Source of the DNA: Microbacterium sp. cf332
GTDB taxonomy: Bacteria; Actinomycetota; Actinomycetes; Actinomycetales; Microbacteriaceae
Direction of reading: 5' to 3'
DNA: 64,000 nucleotides
Assembly (NCBI RefSeq): GCF_900102175.1
Contig: NZ_FNKN01000004.1
Span: forward strand, 30,786-94,785
The position numbers and the translations under genes were made by a program. The notes beneath the pieces are model-generated. The model saw only the letters and a list, made by a program, of their open reading frames with translations, had not been told where the DNA came from and did not search any database. Numbering within the stretch: the stretch's first letter is position 1; each line of letters opens with the position of its first letter. Of this stretch, positions 1 through 8,557 are shown piece after piece.

Positions 1-442
1 GGCCCCGGTTGCCGGTCGCGGCGATGCTCGACAGGCTGACGATGCGCCCGTATCCGGCGGCGACCATCACGCGCTGGGCGGCGCGGCTCATGAGGAAGGC
101 CCCGCGCAGATGCACGGCGAGCACGACCTCCCAGTCGTCCAACGACATCCGGTGGACGAGGTTGTCGCGCAGCACGCCGGCGTTGTTCACGAGCACGTCG
201 AGGCGCCCGGTCCGGGCGACGACGGCATCGACGGCGCGCTCGGCCGACGCCTCGTCCGCGACGTCGACTCCGATGCCGAAGGCATCCGGCAGTCGCTCGG
301 CAGCGGTCACGGCGGCATCCTCGCGGAGGTCGGCGATCGCGACCGTGACGCCCTGCGCTGCCAGGCGCTCGGCGGTCGCGAAGCCGATCCCGCCCGCTCC
401 GCCGGTGACGAGGGCGACGCGCCGGCCCACGACAGCACTCAT
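1..442 (-). CDS. Short-chain dehydrogenase/reductase, 3' part outside window
   Basis: First 147 residues of a classical SDR oxidoreductase (FabG-like); the gene leaves the window at the left edge, so the catalytic Tyr-x3-Lys is not visible. The nucleotide-binding loop TGGAGGIG is at residues 13-20, NNAG at 86-89, and the strand carrying the catalytic serine (IVSLSS) at 134-139. The ATG overlaps the hyuB stop by 4 bp (ATGA), so it is the third gene of the hyuA-hyuB-SDR operon and probably translationally coupled. By family it would oxidise or reduce a hydroxyl/keto group with NAD(P)(H). In this context it could be the hydroxyacyl-CoA dehydrogenase step of the same pathway as the nearby crotonase, which is inference. 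Confidence 0.88.
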   Translation of the reverse strand, partial: MSAVVGRRVALVTGGAGGIGFATAERLAAQGVTVAIADLREDAAVTAAERLPDAFGIGVDVADEASAERAVDAVVARTGRLDVLVNNAGVLRDNLVHRMSLDDWEVVLAVHLRGAFLMSRAAQRVMVAAGYGRIVSLSSIAATGNRG

Positions 443-2184
443 CGCGAGACGATCCATGCACCGTCGGGTCGGCCCGGTGCCGGCTCCACGGTGACGCCGT
501 AATCGCGGCGGGCCGCCTCGGGCGAGAGGTAGCCGTCGTCGAGGTCGTCCTGGATCTCGGCGAGCCCGCGTTCCGCCGGGTCGCCGTAGCCGCCGCCGCC
601 CGCGCACGTGAAGGTCAGGCGCGCGCCGGCGGGCACACGGGTCGGCGGCGTCTTGCTCGACAGCGTCCGCACCTCGCCATCGGGCAGCACGAGCTCGAAA
701 CGCGCGAGGGCGCCGGGGCGCCCCCCGCGCAGACCGTAGGGGCGGCTGCGGTCACGGTCGGCCACGATCGTCACGGTCGAGCGCTCGGTGAACTCCAGCA
801 CACGGGTGATCCCGGAGCCGCCGCGGGTCCGGCCGGCCCCGCCGCCGTCGGGCGTCAACGCGTACGACAGGACGCGGACCGGATGCGCCGCCTCGAGGAG
901 CTCCGACGGGGTGTTGCCCGTGTTGCCGATGCTCGTGCGGCGGGCGTGCGAACCGTCGTTGCCCACCGAGCCGCCCTGGCCCGCACCGTGCACCTCGTAC
1001 ATGATCGCGTCGTCGGGCACGTCCTCGCGGGCGACGATGAGCACGGTCGCGCTGCCCGTTCCCGCTGCCGGGACGAGGTCGGGAACCGCCTGGGCGAGGG
1101 CGCCGAGCACGACGTCGGCGATGCGCGCCGAGGTCTCGTGGTTGCCGGCGACGACCGGCGCCGGCGCGTGCGGATTCACGATGGTGCCGAGGGGCGCGAT
1201 GATGCGGACGGGGCGGTAGGACCCGGAGTTGGAGGCCGTGTGGGGCTCCGACAACGCCTTCAGGGCGAAGTACGCCGCCGAAACCGTCACCCCGTGCGGG
1301 CTGTTCATGCCGCCCCGCGATTGCCGCGACGACCCGGTGAAGTCGATCGTGACCTCGTCACCGCGCACCTCGACGGCGGCGTGGATGGCGATCGGCGACG
1401 GATCGAAGCTGTCGCCGTCGCAGTAGTCCTCGAACTCGTATCGACCGTCGGGGATCGCGGAGAACGCGGCGCGGGCGCGCTGCTCGCTGACGTCCAGCAT
1501 CTGCCGCATCGCGTGGACCACCACATCCGCGCCGTACCGCTCGCAGAAGTCGGCCAGGCGTCGCTCGGCCGTGACGCACCCGGCGTACTGCGAGCGCATG
1601 TCACCGAGGCGCTCGTCGGGGTTCCGGACGTTCGCGGTGATGATGTCGATGACGTCCTGATTGATACGCCCCTCGCGGTAGATCTTCACGGGCGGCATCC
1701 GCAGGCCCTCGCCGAAGATGTCGGTCGCGAGGGTGAAGTAGCTGCCGGGCGCCGCGCCGCCGATGTCGACGTAGTGGCCACGGACCGCGGTGAAGGCGAT
1801 GAGCTGCTCGCCCGCGAAGACCGGCTTGGCCATGAAGAAGTCGGGCATGTGGTTGTTGCCGCGGTAGGGGTCGTTCTGCAGGACGACGTCGCCGGGACGC
1901 AGATCGGCGGCATCGATGCGGTCGAGCACGCCGCGCATCGTCATGGGCATGCTGCCGAGGTGGATCGGGATGTCACCGACGCCCTGCGCGACGATGTCTC
2001 CGTCGGCGTCGAGCAGCGCGCACGACAGGTCGCCGGCCTCGCGCCAGAGGTTCGAGTACGCGGTCCGCAGCACGACCGCCTTCATCTCGGCGACGGCGGC
2101 CCGCAGCCCGGCGTCGATGACCGAGAAGCTGATGGGGTCGAGGGCCGTGTCCACGGTCTCGACGGGGTCGGTGAGCACGGTCAT
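439..2184 (-). CDS. hyuB: Hydantoinase B / oxoprolinase beta-type subunit
   Basis: HyuB-family protein of 581 aa, the usual length. Family hallmarks seen: DPISFSVI at residues 16-23, the AGDLSCALLDADGDIVAQ stretch at 50-67, and the NDPYRGNNHMPDFF motif at 104-117 that family members share as NDPY-x-GG-x-H-x-PD. The C-terminus carries a Gly-rich GGAGRTRGGSG segment. HyuB works with HyuA in ATP-dependent cyclic-amide hydrolysis (N-methylhydantoin, 5-oxoproline) or in related ATP-driven carboxylations (acetone or acetophenone carboxylase type). The ATG overlaps the hyuA stop by 4 bp, and a frame open much further upstream is only hyuA shadow. The actual substrate cannot be told from sequence. 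Confidence 0.92.
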   Translation of the reverse strand: MTVLTDPVETVDTALDPISFSVIDAGLRAAVAEMKAVVLRTAYSNLWREAGDLSCALLDADGDIVAQGVGDIPIHLGSMPMTMRGVLDRIDAADLRPGDVVLQNDPYRGNNHMPDFFMAKPVFAGEQLIAFTAVRGHYVDIGGAAPGSYFTLATDIFGEGLRMPPVKIYREGRINQDVIDIITANVRNPDERLGDMRSQYAGCVTAERRLADFCERYGADVVVHAMRQMLDVSEQRARAAFSAIPDGRYEFEDYCDGDSFDPSPIAIHAAVEVRGDEVTIDFTGSSRQSRGGMNSPHGVTVSAAYFALKALSEPHTASNSGSYRPVRIIAPLGTIVNPHAPAPVVAGNHETSARIADVVLGALAQAVPDLVPAAGTGSATVLIVAREDVPDDAIMYEVHGAGQGGSVGNDGSHARRTSIGNTGNTPSELLEAAHPVRVLSYALTPDGGGAGRTRGGSGITRVLEFTERSTVTIVADRDRSRPYGLRGGRPGALARFELVLPDGEVRTLSSKTPPTRVPAGARLTFTCAGGGGYGDPAERGLAEIQDDLDDGYLSPEAARRDYGVTVEPAPGRPDGAWIVSR

Positions 2185-4238
2185 GCGCGTCCCTTCAGAT
2201 GCAGGAGGAGGTTGCCGTGGGCGTCCACGGTCGTGCGGGATGCCGGCGGCACGACGACCGTCGTGTTGTCGCTGACGACGACGGCGGCGCCGTGGAAGAA
2301 GTGCCCGGGCAGCAGATCGTCGCGATGGAAGAGGGGCACGACCGAGCGCTCCGTGGACGACAGGTGCAGCACCCGCTCGCCGCTCGGGATCGCCTCCCGC
2401 TCCTCGGCGGGCGCCGGCTCGCTCTCGCCGCCGCCGGTCACCGCGCCGACTCCGGTCACCCGGGCCACGGCGACGTCGACGTTCTCGCCGTCGACCCGGA
2501 ACCCGTTCAACTGCTCGTGCAGGCGATGGAACCCCTCGATGGCGCGCACGGTCCACCCGGGCACGTCGACCCGGTCGACGGTGACCGTGATCGAGGTGTT
2601 CTGCCCCGCGTAGTGCAGGTCGAGACCGTAGAGGATCGTCTGGTCAGCGGCGTCGACGCCCTCGGCGTCGAGATGCGCGGTCGCCTGGTCGGCGAGCGCC
2701 GTCAGCGAGGCGGTCAGCGACGGCTCGATGGATGTGTCCATCCGGGCCATGAAGCTCGCGGCGTGGTTGTGGACGACATCCGACACCACGAGCCCGACCG
2801 CCGAGAGCACCCCGGCGGACGGCGGGACGATGACGGTGGGGATCGACAGCTCGAGGGCGATGTCTGCGGCGTGCATCGGCCCGGCGCCGCCGAAGGCGGT
2901 CAGGGCGAACGAGCGGGGGTCGTGTCCGCGCCCGACAGACGCGGCGCGCACGGCACCGGCCATGGCGGCGTTCGAGATCCGGCGGATGCCGAGGGCCGTC
3001 GCGATCGGGTCGAGCCCGAGCCGCTCGCCGAGGCGGGTGCACGCGGCGAGCGCGGACGCGCGGTCGACGACGACGTCGTCGCCCAGACGCACACCGTCCT
3101 CGAGGATCCCGAGCACGACGTTGGCGTCGGTGACGGTCGGCTCGGTCCCGCCGCGGCCGTAGGCAGCCGGTCCGGGGCGCGCGCCGGCGCTCTGCGGCCC
3201 GACGAGGAACTGCCCGCCGGCGTCGACGTGGGCGATGCTCCCCCCGCCGGTGCCGATCGTCTCGATGTCGACGGTGGGAACCTGCACCGGCAGGTCCATC
3301 GCGCGACTCGAGGTCGTGAGCGGCACCTGGGCATCCGCGATGAGGCAGACGTCGAAGCTCGTGCCGCCCATGTCGACGGTGATCGTGTCGGCGATGCCGG
3401 TCTGCCGCGAGACGAGGCGTCCGGCCACGACTCCGCCCGACGGCCCGGAGAGCAGCAGGTTGACGGGCGTCTGCGCCGCGTTGGCCGGCGAGGTGACCCC
3501 GCCGTTGGACTGCATGATCCAGGTGCGGACGTCGGGGTTCCACTCGGCGATGCGCGCCGTCAGCGATTCGAGGTAGGGCGCGCAGACCGGCTTGAGGTAC
3601 GCGTTGAGCACCGTCGTGGCCGTCCGCTCGAACTCGCGCACCTGCGGGAGGACGTCGCTCGAGAGCGACACCGAGAGCTCGGGCACCTCGTCGCGCAGGA
3701 TCTCGGCCGCCCGGCGCTCGTGGCGCGCGTCGACGTGCGCGTAGAGGAAGGCGACCGCGACGCTCGTGATGCCTCGGGCGCGGATGGTGCGCGCCGCCGC
3801 GCGGACCGCCTCGTCGTCGAGCTCACGGACGACGCTGCCGTCGCCATCGATCCGGCCCGGGATCTCGAAGCGGTCGCGACGGGCGACGAGGGGTCGTGGA
3901 CCGGGGTCGAGGAGGTCGTACAGGGCGGACGCGGGGCGCGTGAGCCGGGCGATCTCGAGCACGTCGCGGAATCCCTCGGTCGCGAGCATCGCGATGCGCG
4001 ATCCGTTGCGCTCGAGCGCGAGGTTGGTGCCGATCGTCGTGCCGTGCACGAGCTCCTCGACGTCGTCGTGGTCGATTCCGGGCGCGAGCTCGACGACGCG
4101 GCGAGCGGCGGCGACGACGGCGCCGGCGGGGTCGTCGCCGCGCGACGACACCTTGGTGGCGCTGATGATGCCGCGCTCGTCGTCCCACAGCACGGCGTCG
4201 GTGAAGGTGCCGCCCGCGTCGATCCCGATTCGCTTCAC
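2181..4238 (-). CDS. hyuA: Hydantoinase A / oxoprolinase alpha-type subunit
   Basis: HyuA-family ATP-dependent subunit, 685 aa, full length. It shows the actin-like phosphate loop DAGGTFTD at residues 7-14, HGTTIGTN at 65-72, SGPSGGV at 264-270 and the second nucleotide-binding loop DMGGTSFD at 289-296. First gene of a minus-strand operon with hyuB and the SDR. The ATG lies 16 bp past a perfect 15-bp palindrome and downstream of a good sigma-70-type promoter (TTGACG-N17-TACTAT), so it is probably repressed by an IclR-type protein. Family members act on N-methylhydantoin, 5-oxoproline, acetone or acetophenone. The crotonase and CoA ligase in the neighbourhood make a CoA pathway for a cyclic or aromatic acid more likely than simple hydantoin use. 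Confidence 0.93.
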   Translation of the reverse strand: MKRIGIDAGGTFTDAVLWDDERGIISATKVSSRGDDPAGAVVAAARRVVELAPGIDHDDVEELVHGTTIGTNLALERNGSRIAMLATEGFRDVLEIARLTRPASALYDLLDPGPRPLVARRDRFEIPGRIDGDGSVVRELDDEAVRAAARTIRARGITSVAVAFLYAHVDARHERRAAEILRDEVPELSVSLSSDVLPQVREFERTATTVLNAYLKPVCAPYLESLTARIAEWNPDVRTWIMQSNGGVTSPANAAQTPVNLLLSGPSGGVVAGRLVSRQTGIADTITVDMGGTSFDVCLIADAQVPLTTSSRAMDLPVQVPTVDIETIGTGGGSIAHVDAGGQFLVGPQSAGARPGPAAYGRGGTEPTVTDANVVLGILEDGVRLGDDVVVDRASALAACTRLGERLGLDPIATALGIRRISNAAMAGAVRAASVGRGHDPRSFALTAFGGAGPMHAADIALELSIPTVIVPPSAGVLSAVGLVVSDVVHNHAASFMARMDTSIEPSLTASLTALADQATAHLDAEGVDAADQTILYGLDLHYAGQNTSITVTVDRVDVPGWTVRAIEGFHRLHEQLNGFRVDGENVDVAVARVTGVGAVTGGGESEPAPAEEREAIPSGERVLHLSSTERSVVPLFHRDDLLPGHFFHGAAVVVSDNTTVVVPPASRTTVDAHGNLLLHLKGRA

Positions 4239-4253
4239 GTTTCTCCCCTGCTA

Positions 4254-4268
4254 TTCCATCTGATGGAA
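4254..4268. promoter_or_regulatory. 15-bp palindromic operator, IclR-type, site A
   Basis: TTCCATCTGATGGAA is a perfect 6+3+6 inverted repeat in the hyuA/crotonase divergent region. E. coli IclR recognises a similar TGGAA/TTCCA dyad, and an IclR gene lies downstream of the crotonase. The site falls within the initially transcribed region of hyuA and near the -35 position for the crotonase, so binding could block both. The same arms recur at 11564-11578. Confidence 0.7.
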
Positions 4269-4274
4269 CGTGTG

Positions 4275-4289
4275 TCTACTCTGTAGAAT
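4275..4289 (+). promoter_or_regulatory. Possible crotonase -10 element within a small dyad
   Basis: TAGAAT at 4284-4289 is a plausible -10 for the rightward crotonase-iclR unit; its -35 position (about 4261-4266) would overlap operator site A. A second dyad, TCTAC-TCT-GTAGA at 4275-4287, overlaps the -10. No canonical -35 is seen, so this is tentative. Confidence 0.35.
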
Positions 4290-4290
4290 C

Positions 4291-4319
4291 ATAGTAAGCA
4301 TGGACGGCGGCTCCGTCAA
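4291..4319 (-). promoter_or_regulatory. hyuA operon promoter
   Basis: On the minus strand, TTGACG (4319-4314) and TACTAT (4296-4291) are separated by exactly 17 bp, a near-consensus housekeeping promoter. Transcription would start near 4284, upstream of the palindrome at 4254-4268 and the hyuA ATG at 4238. Confidence 0.65.
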
Positions 4320-4349
4320 TCGACGGGCACCCACAGGAGAGGCGACGAC

Positions 4350-5195
4350 ATGACCATCGACGACACCGCGACCACGACGACGACGTGGACGGCTTCGGGC
4401 ACGTACAGCGACATCACGTACGAGACCAGCCCGGACGGCATCGCGCTCATCACGATCGACCGGCCCCACAAGCGCAACGCCTTCCGCCCCCTGACGAGCG
4501 CGGAGCTCGTGCACGCCGTCGCGCGGGCGCGTCATGACTCGTCGGTCCGCGTCGTGCTGCTCCGCGGCGCCGGAGACCAGGCGTTCTGCTCGGGCGCCGA
4601 CCTCTCCGAGCGCACCGGCGACGCAGCCGACAGCTCGCACCGCGACATCGCTCCGGCCAACGTGCTCGACGTCCAGGTCGCGATCCGGCGCATCGAGAAG
4701 CCGGTGATCGCCCTCGTCGCCGGATACGCCGTCGGCGGCGGCCAGGTGCTGCAGCAGGTGTGCGACCTGTCGATCGCCGCCGAGAACGCCGTCTTCGGGC
4801 AGGTGGGGCCGCGCGTCGGCAGCTTCGACGGCGGCTACGGCATCAACCTCCTCGCCAAGCAGGTCGGGCACAAGCGGGCCAAGGAGATCTGGTTCCTCTG
4901 CCGTCGGTACGACGCCCAGCAGGCCCTCGCCTGGGGTCTGGTGAACACCGTGGTGCCGCTCGACCGGCTGCTCGACGAGGGCGTCGCGTGGGCGCTGGAG
5001 CTGTGCGCCATGTCGCCCGCCGCCCTGCGGATGCTCAAGAATGCTGTGAGTGCGGAGGAGGACGGGCTGCACGGCGTCGCCCAGCTGGCGAACGACAGCT
5101 GCCTGCTCTACTACGGCACCGACGAGGCGGCCGAGGGCGCCGAGGCCTTCATGCAGAAGCGGCAGCCGGAGTTCTCGGACAAGCTCGCCTTCTGA
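4350..5195 (+). CDS. Enoyl-CoA hydratase/isomerase family protein, MenB/BadI type
   Basis: Crotonase-fold protein of 281 aa. The oxyanion-hole segment FCSGADLS is at residues 79-86 and the second oxyanion glycine lies in AGYAVGGGQ (124-132). The stretch VGSFDGGYG at 156-164 followed by QVGHKRAKEIWFLCRRYDAQ is the signature of the MenB (dihydroxynaphthoyl-CoA synthase) branch, which also includes BadI, the ketocyclohexanecarboxyl-CoA ring-cleaving hydrolase. No other menaquinone gene is nearby, so a catabolic, BadI-like ring-opening or hydration role is more likely; that is inference. Strong RBS (aggaga) before ATG. It is divergent from hyuA and followed 27 bp later by the iclR gene, probably as one transcript. 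Confidence 0.9.
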   Translation: MTIDDTATTTTTWTASGTYSDITYETSPDGIALITIDRPHKRNAFRPLTSAELVHAVARARHDSSVRVVLLRGAGDQAFCSGADLSERTGDAADSSHRDIAPANVLDVQVAIRRIEKPVIALVAGYAVGGGQVLQQVCDLSIAAENAVFGQVGPRVGSFDGGYGINLLAKQVGHKRAKEIWFLCRRYDAQQALAWGLVNTVVPLDRLLDEGVAWALELCAMSPAALRMLKNAVSAEEDGLHGVAQLANDSCLLYYGTDEAAEGAEAFMQKRQPEFSDKLAF

Positions 5196-5222
5196 CGCGC
5201 ACGACATCGAGGAGCAGGATCC

Positions 5223-6017
5223 ATGGGAGCAAAGAACACCGCGCCGGGCGAAGAGCCCCAGGGAATGCTGGCGCGGGGCCTGTCGATCCTCGAAGCCCTG
5301 TCGCACCACCCCGACGGAGCGTCCGTCACCGACGTCGCACGCGACGTGGGTCTGCCGATGAGCACGACCCACCGCCTGCTCAGCACGGAGACATCTCTGG
5401 GGTACGTCGCGTTCGACCCCGAGCGCAAGACGTACCGCCTGGGGATGCGCGTGTTCGAGCTGGCCAATCGCGTGCGGGCGGTGACGGACCTCGGGTCGAT
5501 CGCTCAGCCCGTCATGCGCGAGCTCAGCCGCCGCACCGGCGAGACGACCCAGCTCGCCGTCCTGAGCAACGCGCGCGCCCTGTTCCTCGAGAAGGTGGGC
5601 ACCGAGCAGGCCGTCGGCATCCGCGGCGCGGTCGGGCAGAGCGAGCCTCTCTACGCGACCTCGACGGGCAAGACGCTGCTCAGCCAACTCCCCGACGATC
5701 GCCTGACCGCGCTGCTCGACGAGATCGACCTCGCGCCGTGGTCGCCCACCACCATCACCTCGCGCGACGCGCTGCTCGGCGAGCTCGACCGCGTGCGATC
5801 GCGCGACTACGCGACCGCGGACGAGGAGTTCGATCAGGGGGTGCGCGCCATCGCCGTGCCGGTGCGGGACGGCCGCGACGTCACGCGGGCGGCGCTCTGC
5901 ATCTCGGCGCCCGCCTTCCGCGTGTCGATGCAGCGACTCACCGACTGGCTTCCCGATCTGCAGGCCGCAGCGCGTGAGATCGGCGTCCAGCTGCCCCTGC
6001 AGTCGCCGGATTACTGA
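5223..6017 (+). CDS. IclR family transcriptional regulator
   Basis: Protein of 264 aa with the standard two-part layout: an N-terminal winged helix-turn-helix at about residues 14-75 (MLARGLSILEAL, then SVTDVARDVGLPMSTTHRLL) and a C-terminal effector-binding IclR domain from about 85 to 260. RBS gaggag lies just before the ATG. It is cotranscribed with the crotonase and adjacent to two operons carrying TTCCA-N5-TGGAA palindromes, so it is the obvious candidate to bind them and respond to a pathway intermediate. Whether it represses or activates cannot be read from sequence; operator placement over the hyuA leader and the ligase ribosome-binding region suggests repression. Confidence 0.93.
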   Translation: MGAKNTAPGEEPQGMLARGLSILEALSHHPDGASVTDVARDVGLPMSTTHRLLSTETSLGYVAFDPERKTYRLGMRVFELANRVRAVTDLGSIAQPVMRELSRRTGETTQLAVLSNARALFLEKVGTEQAVGIRGAVGQSEPLYATSTGKTLLSQLPDDRLTALLDEIDLAPWSPTTITSRDALLGELDRVRSRDYATADEEFDQGVRAIAVPVRDGRDVTRAALCISAPAFRVSMQRLTDWLPDLQAAAREIGVQLPLQSPDY

Positions 6018-6039
6018 CCGATCAGACCCGCCAGGCCCC

Positions 6040-6903
6040 TCAGGCCCACCGCGTCACGCGCGAGACGAGCGCTCCGAGCAGGCGCATCGTCGCGAACGCC
6101 AGCGCCGAGAACACCAGCGCCACGACGACCATGCGGTCGACGAGCGAGAAGCGCAGCGTCTCGTTGAGCATCCACCCGAGCCCCGAGGTGAGCCCGTAGA
6201 TCTCGCCCGCCAGCACCGAGGTCCAGGCGACCAGGCCGCCGAACACCAGCGTGCCGCGCAGCTCGGGCAGGATGGCGGGCAGCACGACGCGCAGCCACAG
6301 GTTGAGTCCGCGCACCCCCAGGGTGCGCGGGTACTCGGTGACGTGAGGACTGAGGTTCGCGACGGCGTTGGTCGTGCCCACGATCAGGATGAACGAGACG
6401 CCGAAGACGACGAACAGCACGGCCGAGAGGTCGGTCGCGCCGAACCAGAGGGTGAACAGCGGGGCCATCGCGAGACCGGGCAGCATGCGGAAGACCTCGG
6501 CGAGACCGCCCACGCTGAGACGCACCGGACGCACCGCCGACAGCAGCAGCCCCAGTCCGATGCCGACGACGAGCGACAGCAGCAGCCCCACGACGACCCG
6601 GACGAGCGTCACGGCACTGTTCGCGGCGAGCGCGAGCACGGCACCCGGGACGCTCTGCGCACCGCCCGTGCTGGTCGCGGTGACGCCCCACCCGCCGCTC
6701 CAGTAGTCGCTCACTCCGAGCAGGCCGGTTGTGGCGACGGTGACGAGCGAGGGCATCACGCGGTCGCCCTGCGGGGTGGTGGCGGCGAAGACCTGCGCGA
6801 CGACCTCCCAGGCGACGAGCGCGACGACGAGTCCCGCGATGACGCTGAGGGGCGACGGACGCGTCCGCAGGAGGAGCCGGCGCGCGGGTGCCGCGGCGGT
6901 CAT
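6040..6903 (-). CDS. ABC transporter permease, NitT/TauT type
   Basis: Inner-membrane subunit of 287 aa with about six hydrophobic segments and the cytoplasmic EAA-type coupling loop (RTLGVRGLNLWLRVVLPAI) that contacts the ATPase. The ATG overlaps the ATPase stop by 4 bp (ATGA). Reading further upstream in frame gives only ATPase shadow. It is the last gene of the ligase-SBP-permease-ATPase-permease operon. Two different permeases (this one and the one at 7714-8553) would form the heterodimeric channel. It has an unusually long stretch (about residues 55-90, DYWSGGWGVTATSTGGAQ) between the first two membrane segments. Family substrates are nitrate, taurine, aromatic and alkyl sulfonates, and small aromatic acids. 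Confidence 0.9.
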   Translation of the reverse strand: MTAAAPARRLLLRTRPSPLSVIAGLVVALVAWEVVAQVFAATTPQGDRVMPSLVTVATTGLLGVSDYWSGGWGVTATSTGGAQSVPGAVLALAANSAVTLVRVVVGLLLSLVVGIGLGLLLSAVRPVRLSVGGLAEVFRMLPGLAMAPLFTLWFGATDLSAVLFVVFGVSFILIVGTTNAVANLSPHVTEYPRTLGVRGLNLWLRVVLPAILPELRGTLVFGGLVAWTSVLAGEIYGLTSGLGWMLNETLRFSLVDRMVVVALVFSALAFATMRLLGALVSRVTRWA

Positions 6904-7691
6904 GACTGCATCCTCGCCGGAGCCTGCAGCACCTCGAGCAGCCGCGAGCGGATCGCGTCCGCCTCGACGTTCATCCGCAGGTCGTCGCCGCGGGGCCGCC
7001 CGAACGGCAGGTCGATGTCGTAGCCGACACGACCGTCGGTGACGACGATGATGCGGTCGGCGAGCTTGAGCGCCTCGTCGACGTCGTGCGTCACGAACAC
7101 GATGGTCTTGCCGGTCTCGCGCCAGAGCTCGAGCAGGGTCTCGTGCAGGTTGGCTCGGGTGAAGTAGTCGAGCGAACCGAACGGCTCGTCCATGAGCAGG
7201 ATGTCGGGGTCGTTGGCGAACACCGCCGCGATCGCGACGCGTTTGCGCATGCCGCCCGACAGCTCCTTGGGCCAGGCCCGCTCGCGCCCCTGCAGGCCGA
7301 CCGCTTCGATGAAGTGCCGCACCCGGGGCAGCCACTCCGATACGAGCACCCGGCGCATGCGCGGACCGAACGAGATGCTGTCCTGCACGCGCAGCCACAT
7401 CGGGATCGCGTCCTGCTGGAAGACCATGCCGAGGTTCGCGTCGGGGCCGGTGACCTCGGCCCCCTCGGCGAGGATGCGCCCGCCGGTGGCGGGCTGGAGT
7501 CCGGCCATGCAGCGCAGCAGGGTGCTCTTGCCCTGGCCGGAGGGGCCGAGGATGCAGAGGAACTGTCCGCGCGGCACCGTGAGATCGAGCCCCTTCAGCG
7601 GCGTCACCGCCTGGGTCCCCGTGCCGAACGAGACGGTGAGGTCGGTGATCTCGAACGCCGACGGCGTGCGGGTGAGGGGTGCGGAGGTCAT
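6900..7691 (-). CDS. ABC transporter ATP-binding protein, NitT/TauT type
   Basis: ATPase subunit of 263 aa. Walker A reads GPSGQGKST, the ABC signature is LSGGMRKR, and Walker B with the catalytic Glu is ILLMDEPFGSLD. The N-terminal strand FEITDLTVSFGTGTQ is typical of SsuB/TauB-like proteins. ATG start is chosen at MTSAPLTRT because the longer in-frame reading is only shadow of the preceding permease. It lies 22 bp after that permease gene and overlaps the next by 4 bp. It energises import of the substrate delivered by the lipoprotein encoded at 8558-9865. Confidence 0.95.
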   Translation of the reverse strand: MTSAPLTRTPSAFEITDLTVSFGTGTQAVTPLKGLDLTVPRGQFLCILGPSGQGKSTLLRCMAGLQPATGGRILAEGAEVTGPDANLGMVFQQDAIPMWLRVQDSISFGPRMRRVLVSEWLPRVRHFIEAVGLQGRERAWPKELSGGMRKRVAIAAVFANDPDILLMDEPFGSLDYFTRANLHETLLELWRETGKTIVFVTHDVDEALKLADRIIVVTDGRVGYDIDLPFGRPRGDDLRMNVEADAIRSRLLEVLQAPARMQS

Positions 7692-7713
7692 GATCGCCTT
7701 CTGTCTGAGTGGG

Positions 7714-8553
7714 TCACTGCCAGCGGGTGAACAGCCGGATGACGCGTTGGAGGAGGAGGTCGAGGAGGATGGCGGCCACACCGATCGCGAGCGACAGCGC
7801 GAGCACCGCCGAGACGTCGCCCTGGCTCGCGCGGATCGCGATGATGCGGCCCGCGCCGAACTGCGATCCGAGCAGCTCCACGGTGGTCTGCACGGCGATC
7901 GCCGTCGACAGTGCCACCCGCAGGCCCGCGAGCACGGCCGGGAGCGCCGCCGGGACAACGACGTGACGGAACCGCCGACCCGCGTCGATGCCCTGGGTCG
8001 CCGCGTACTCCTCGATGGCGGGCGGCAGCGAGAGGGCGGCGGACTGTGCGACGAGGCCGACGGTGACGAAGCAGTAGAACGCGACGAGCACGACCTTGCC
8101 GAGCGGCCCCTGCCCGAACCAGATGAGGCAGAACGGGGCGAGGACGAGCGCGGGGATCGACCCGAAGACGAACAGGGCGGGCTCGGACAGGTTGCGCACG
8201 GACTGCAGCCGGGCGCTGAGGAGGCCCACCGCGGCACCGGCTGCCGAGCCGACGGCCCACGCGAGGGTCGCCATGCCGACGGTCCACGCGATGTTGATGC
8301 CGTATCCCGGCGTCCGAACGCCGAGGTAGGCGAGCCCGGGGTCGGCGACGAAGCTGCGGGTGAAGCTCGTCGCGACCTCGACGGGAGTCGGCAGCACTGC
8401 GCGGTAGCCGATGAGCACGGCACCGATCTGCCACACGACGAGGAAAGCGACCACACCGATGGCCCGCCACTGCCAGCCTCGCACCCGTGGACGCCGCATC
8501 CCCCGCCCGGCGCGGGCGGCCGGGCGAGAGGCGGGGAGGGTCGCTGTCAGCAT
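7714..8553 (-). CDS. ABC transporter permease, NitT/TauT type
   Basis: Protein of 279 aa with about six membrane segments; the first starts near residue 32 (GVVAFLVVWQIGAVLI). The EAA-like loop is AATQGIDAGRRFRHVVVPAALP. It is paralogous to the permease at 6040-6903 and presumably pairs with it. The Arg-rich N-terminus (RAGRGMRRPRVRGW) fits a cytoplasmic start. ATG selected 4 bp downstream of the SBP stop. Same operon as the acyl-CoA ligase, so its substrate is probably the acid that the ligase activates, which is inference. Confidence 0.9.
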   Translation of the reverse strand: MLTATLPASRPAARAGRGMRRPRVRGWQWRAIGVVAFLVVWQIGAVLIGYRAVLPTPVEVATSFTRSFVADPGLAYLGVRTPGYGINIAWTVGMATLAWAVGSAAGAAVGLLSARLQSVRNLSEPALFVFGSIPALVLAPFCLIWFGQGPLGKVVLVAFYCFVTVGLVAQSAALSLPPAIEEYAATQGIDAGRRFRHVVVPAALPAVLAGLRVALSTAIAVQTTVELLGSQFGAGRIIAIRASQGDVSAVLALSLAIGVAAILLDLLLQRVIRLFTRWQ

Positions 8554-8557
8554 CCGC

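Noticed and set aside
883..4286. Long plus-strand open frames opposite hyuA and hyuB (up to 695 codons)
   Set aside because: They are antisense to well-supported family members, have no motifs or ribosome-binding sites, and their composition is the usual shadow of G/C-ending codons.
4251..5687. 478-codon minus-strand open frame across the crotonase and IclR genes
   Set aside because: Antisense to two genes with clear motifs; Arg/Asp-rich composition typical of a shadow frame.
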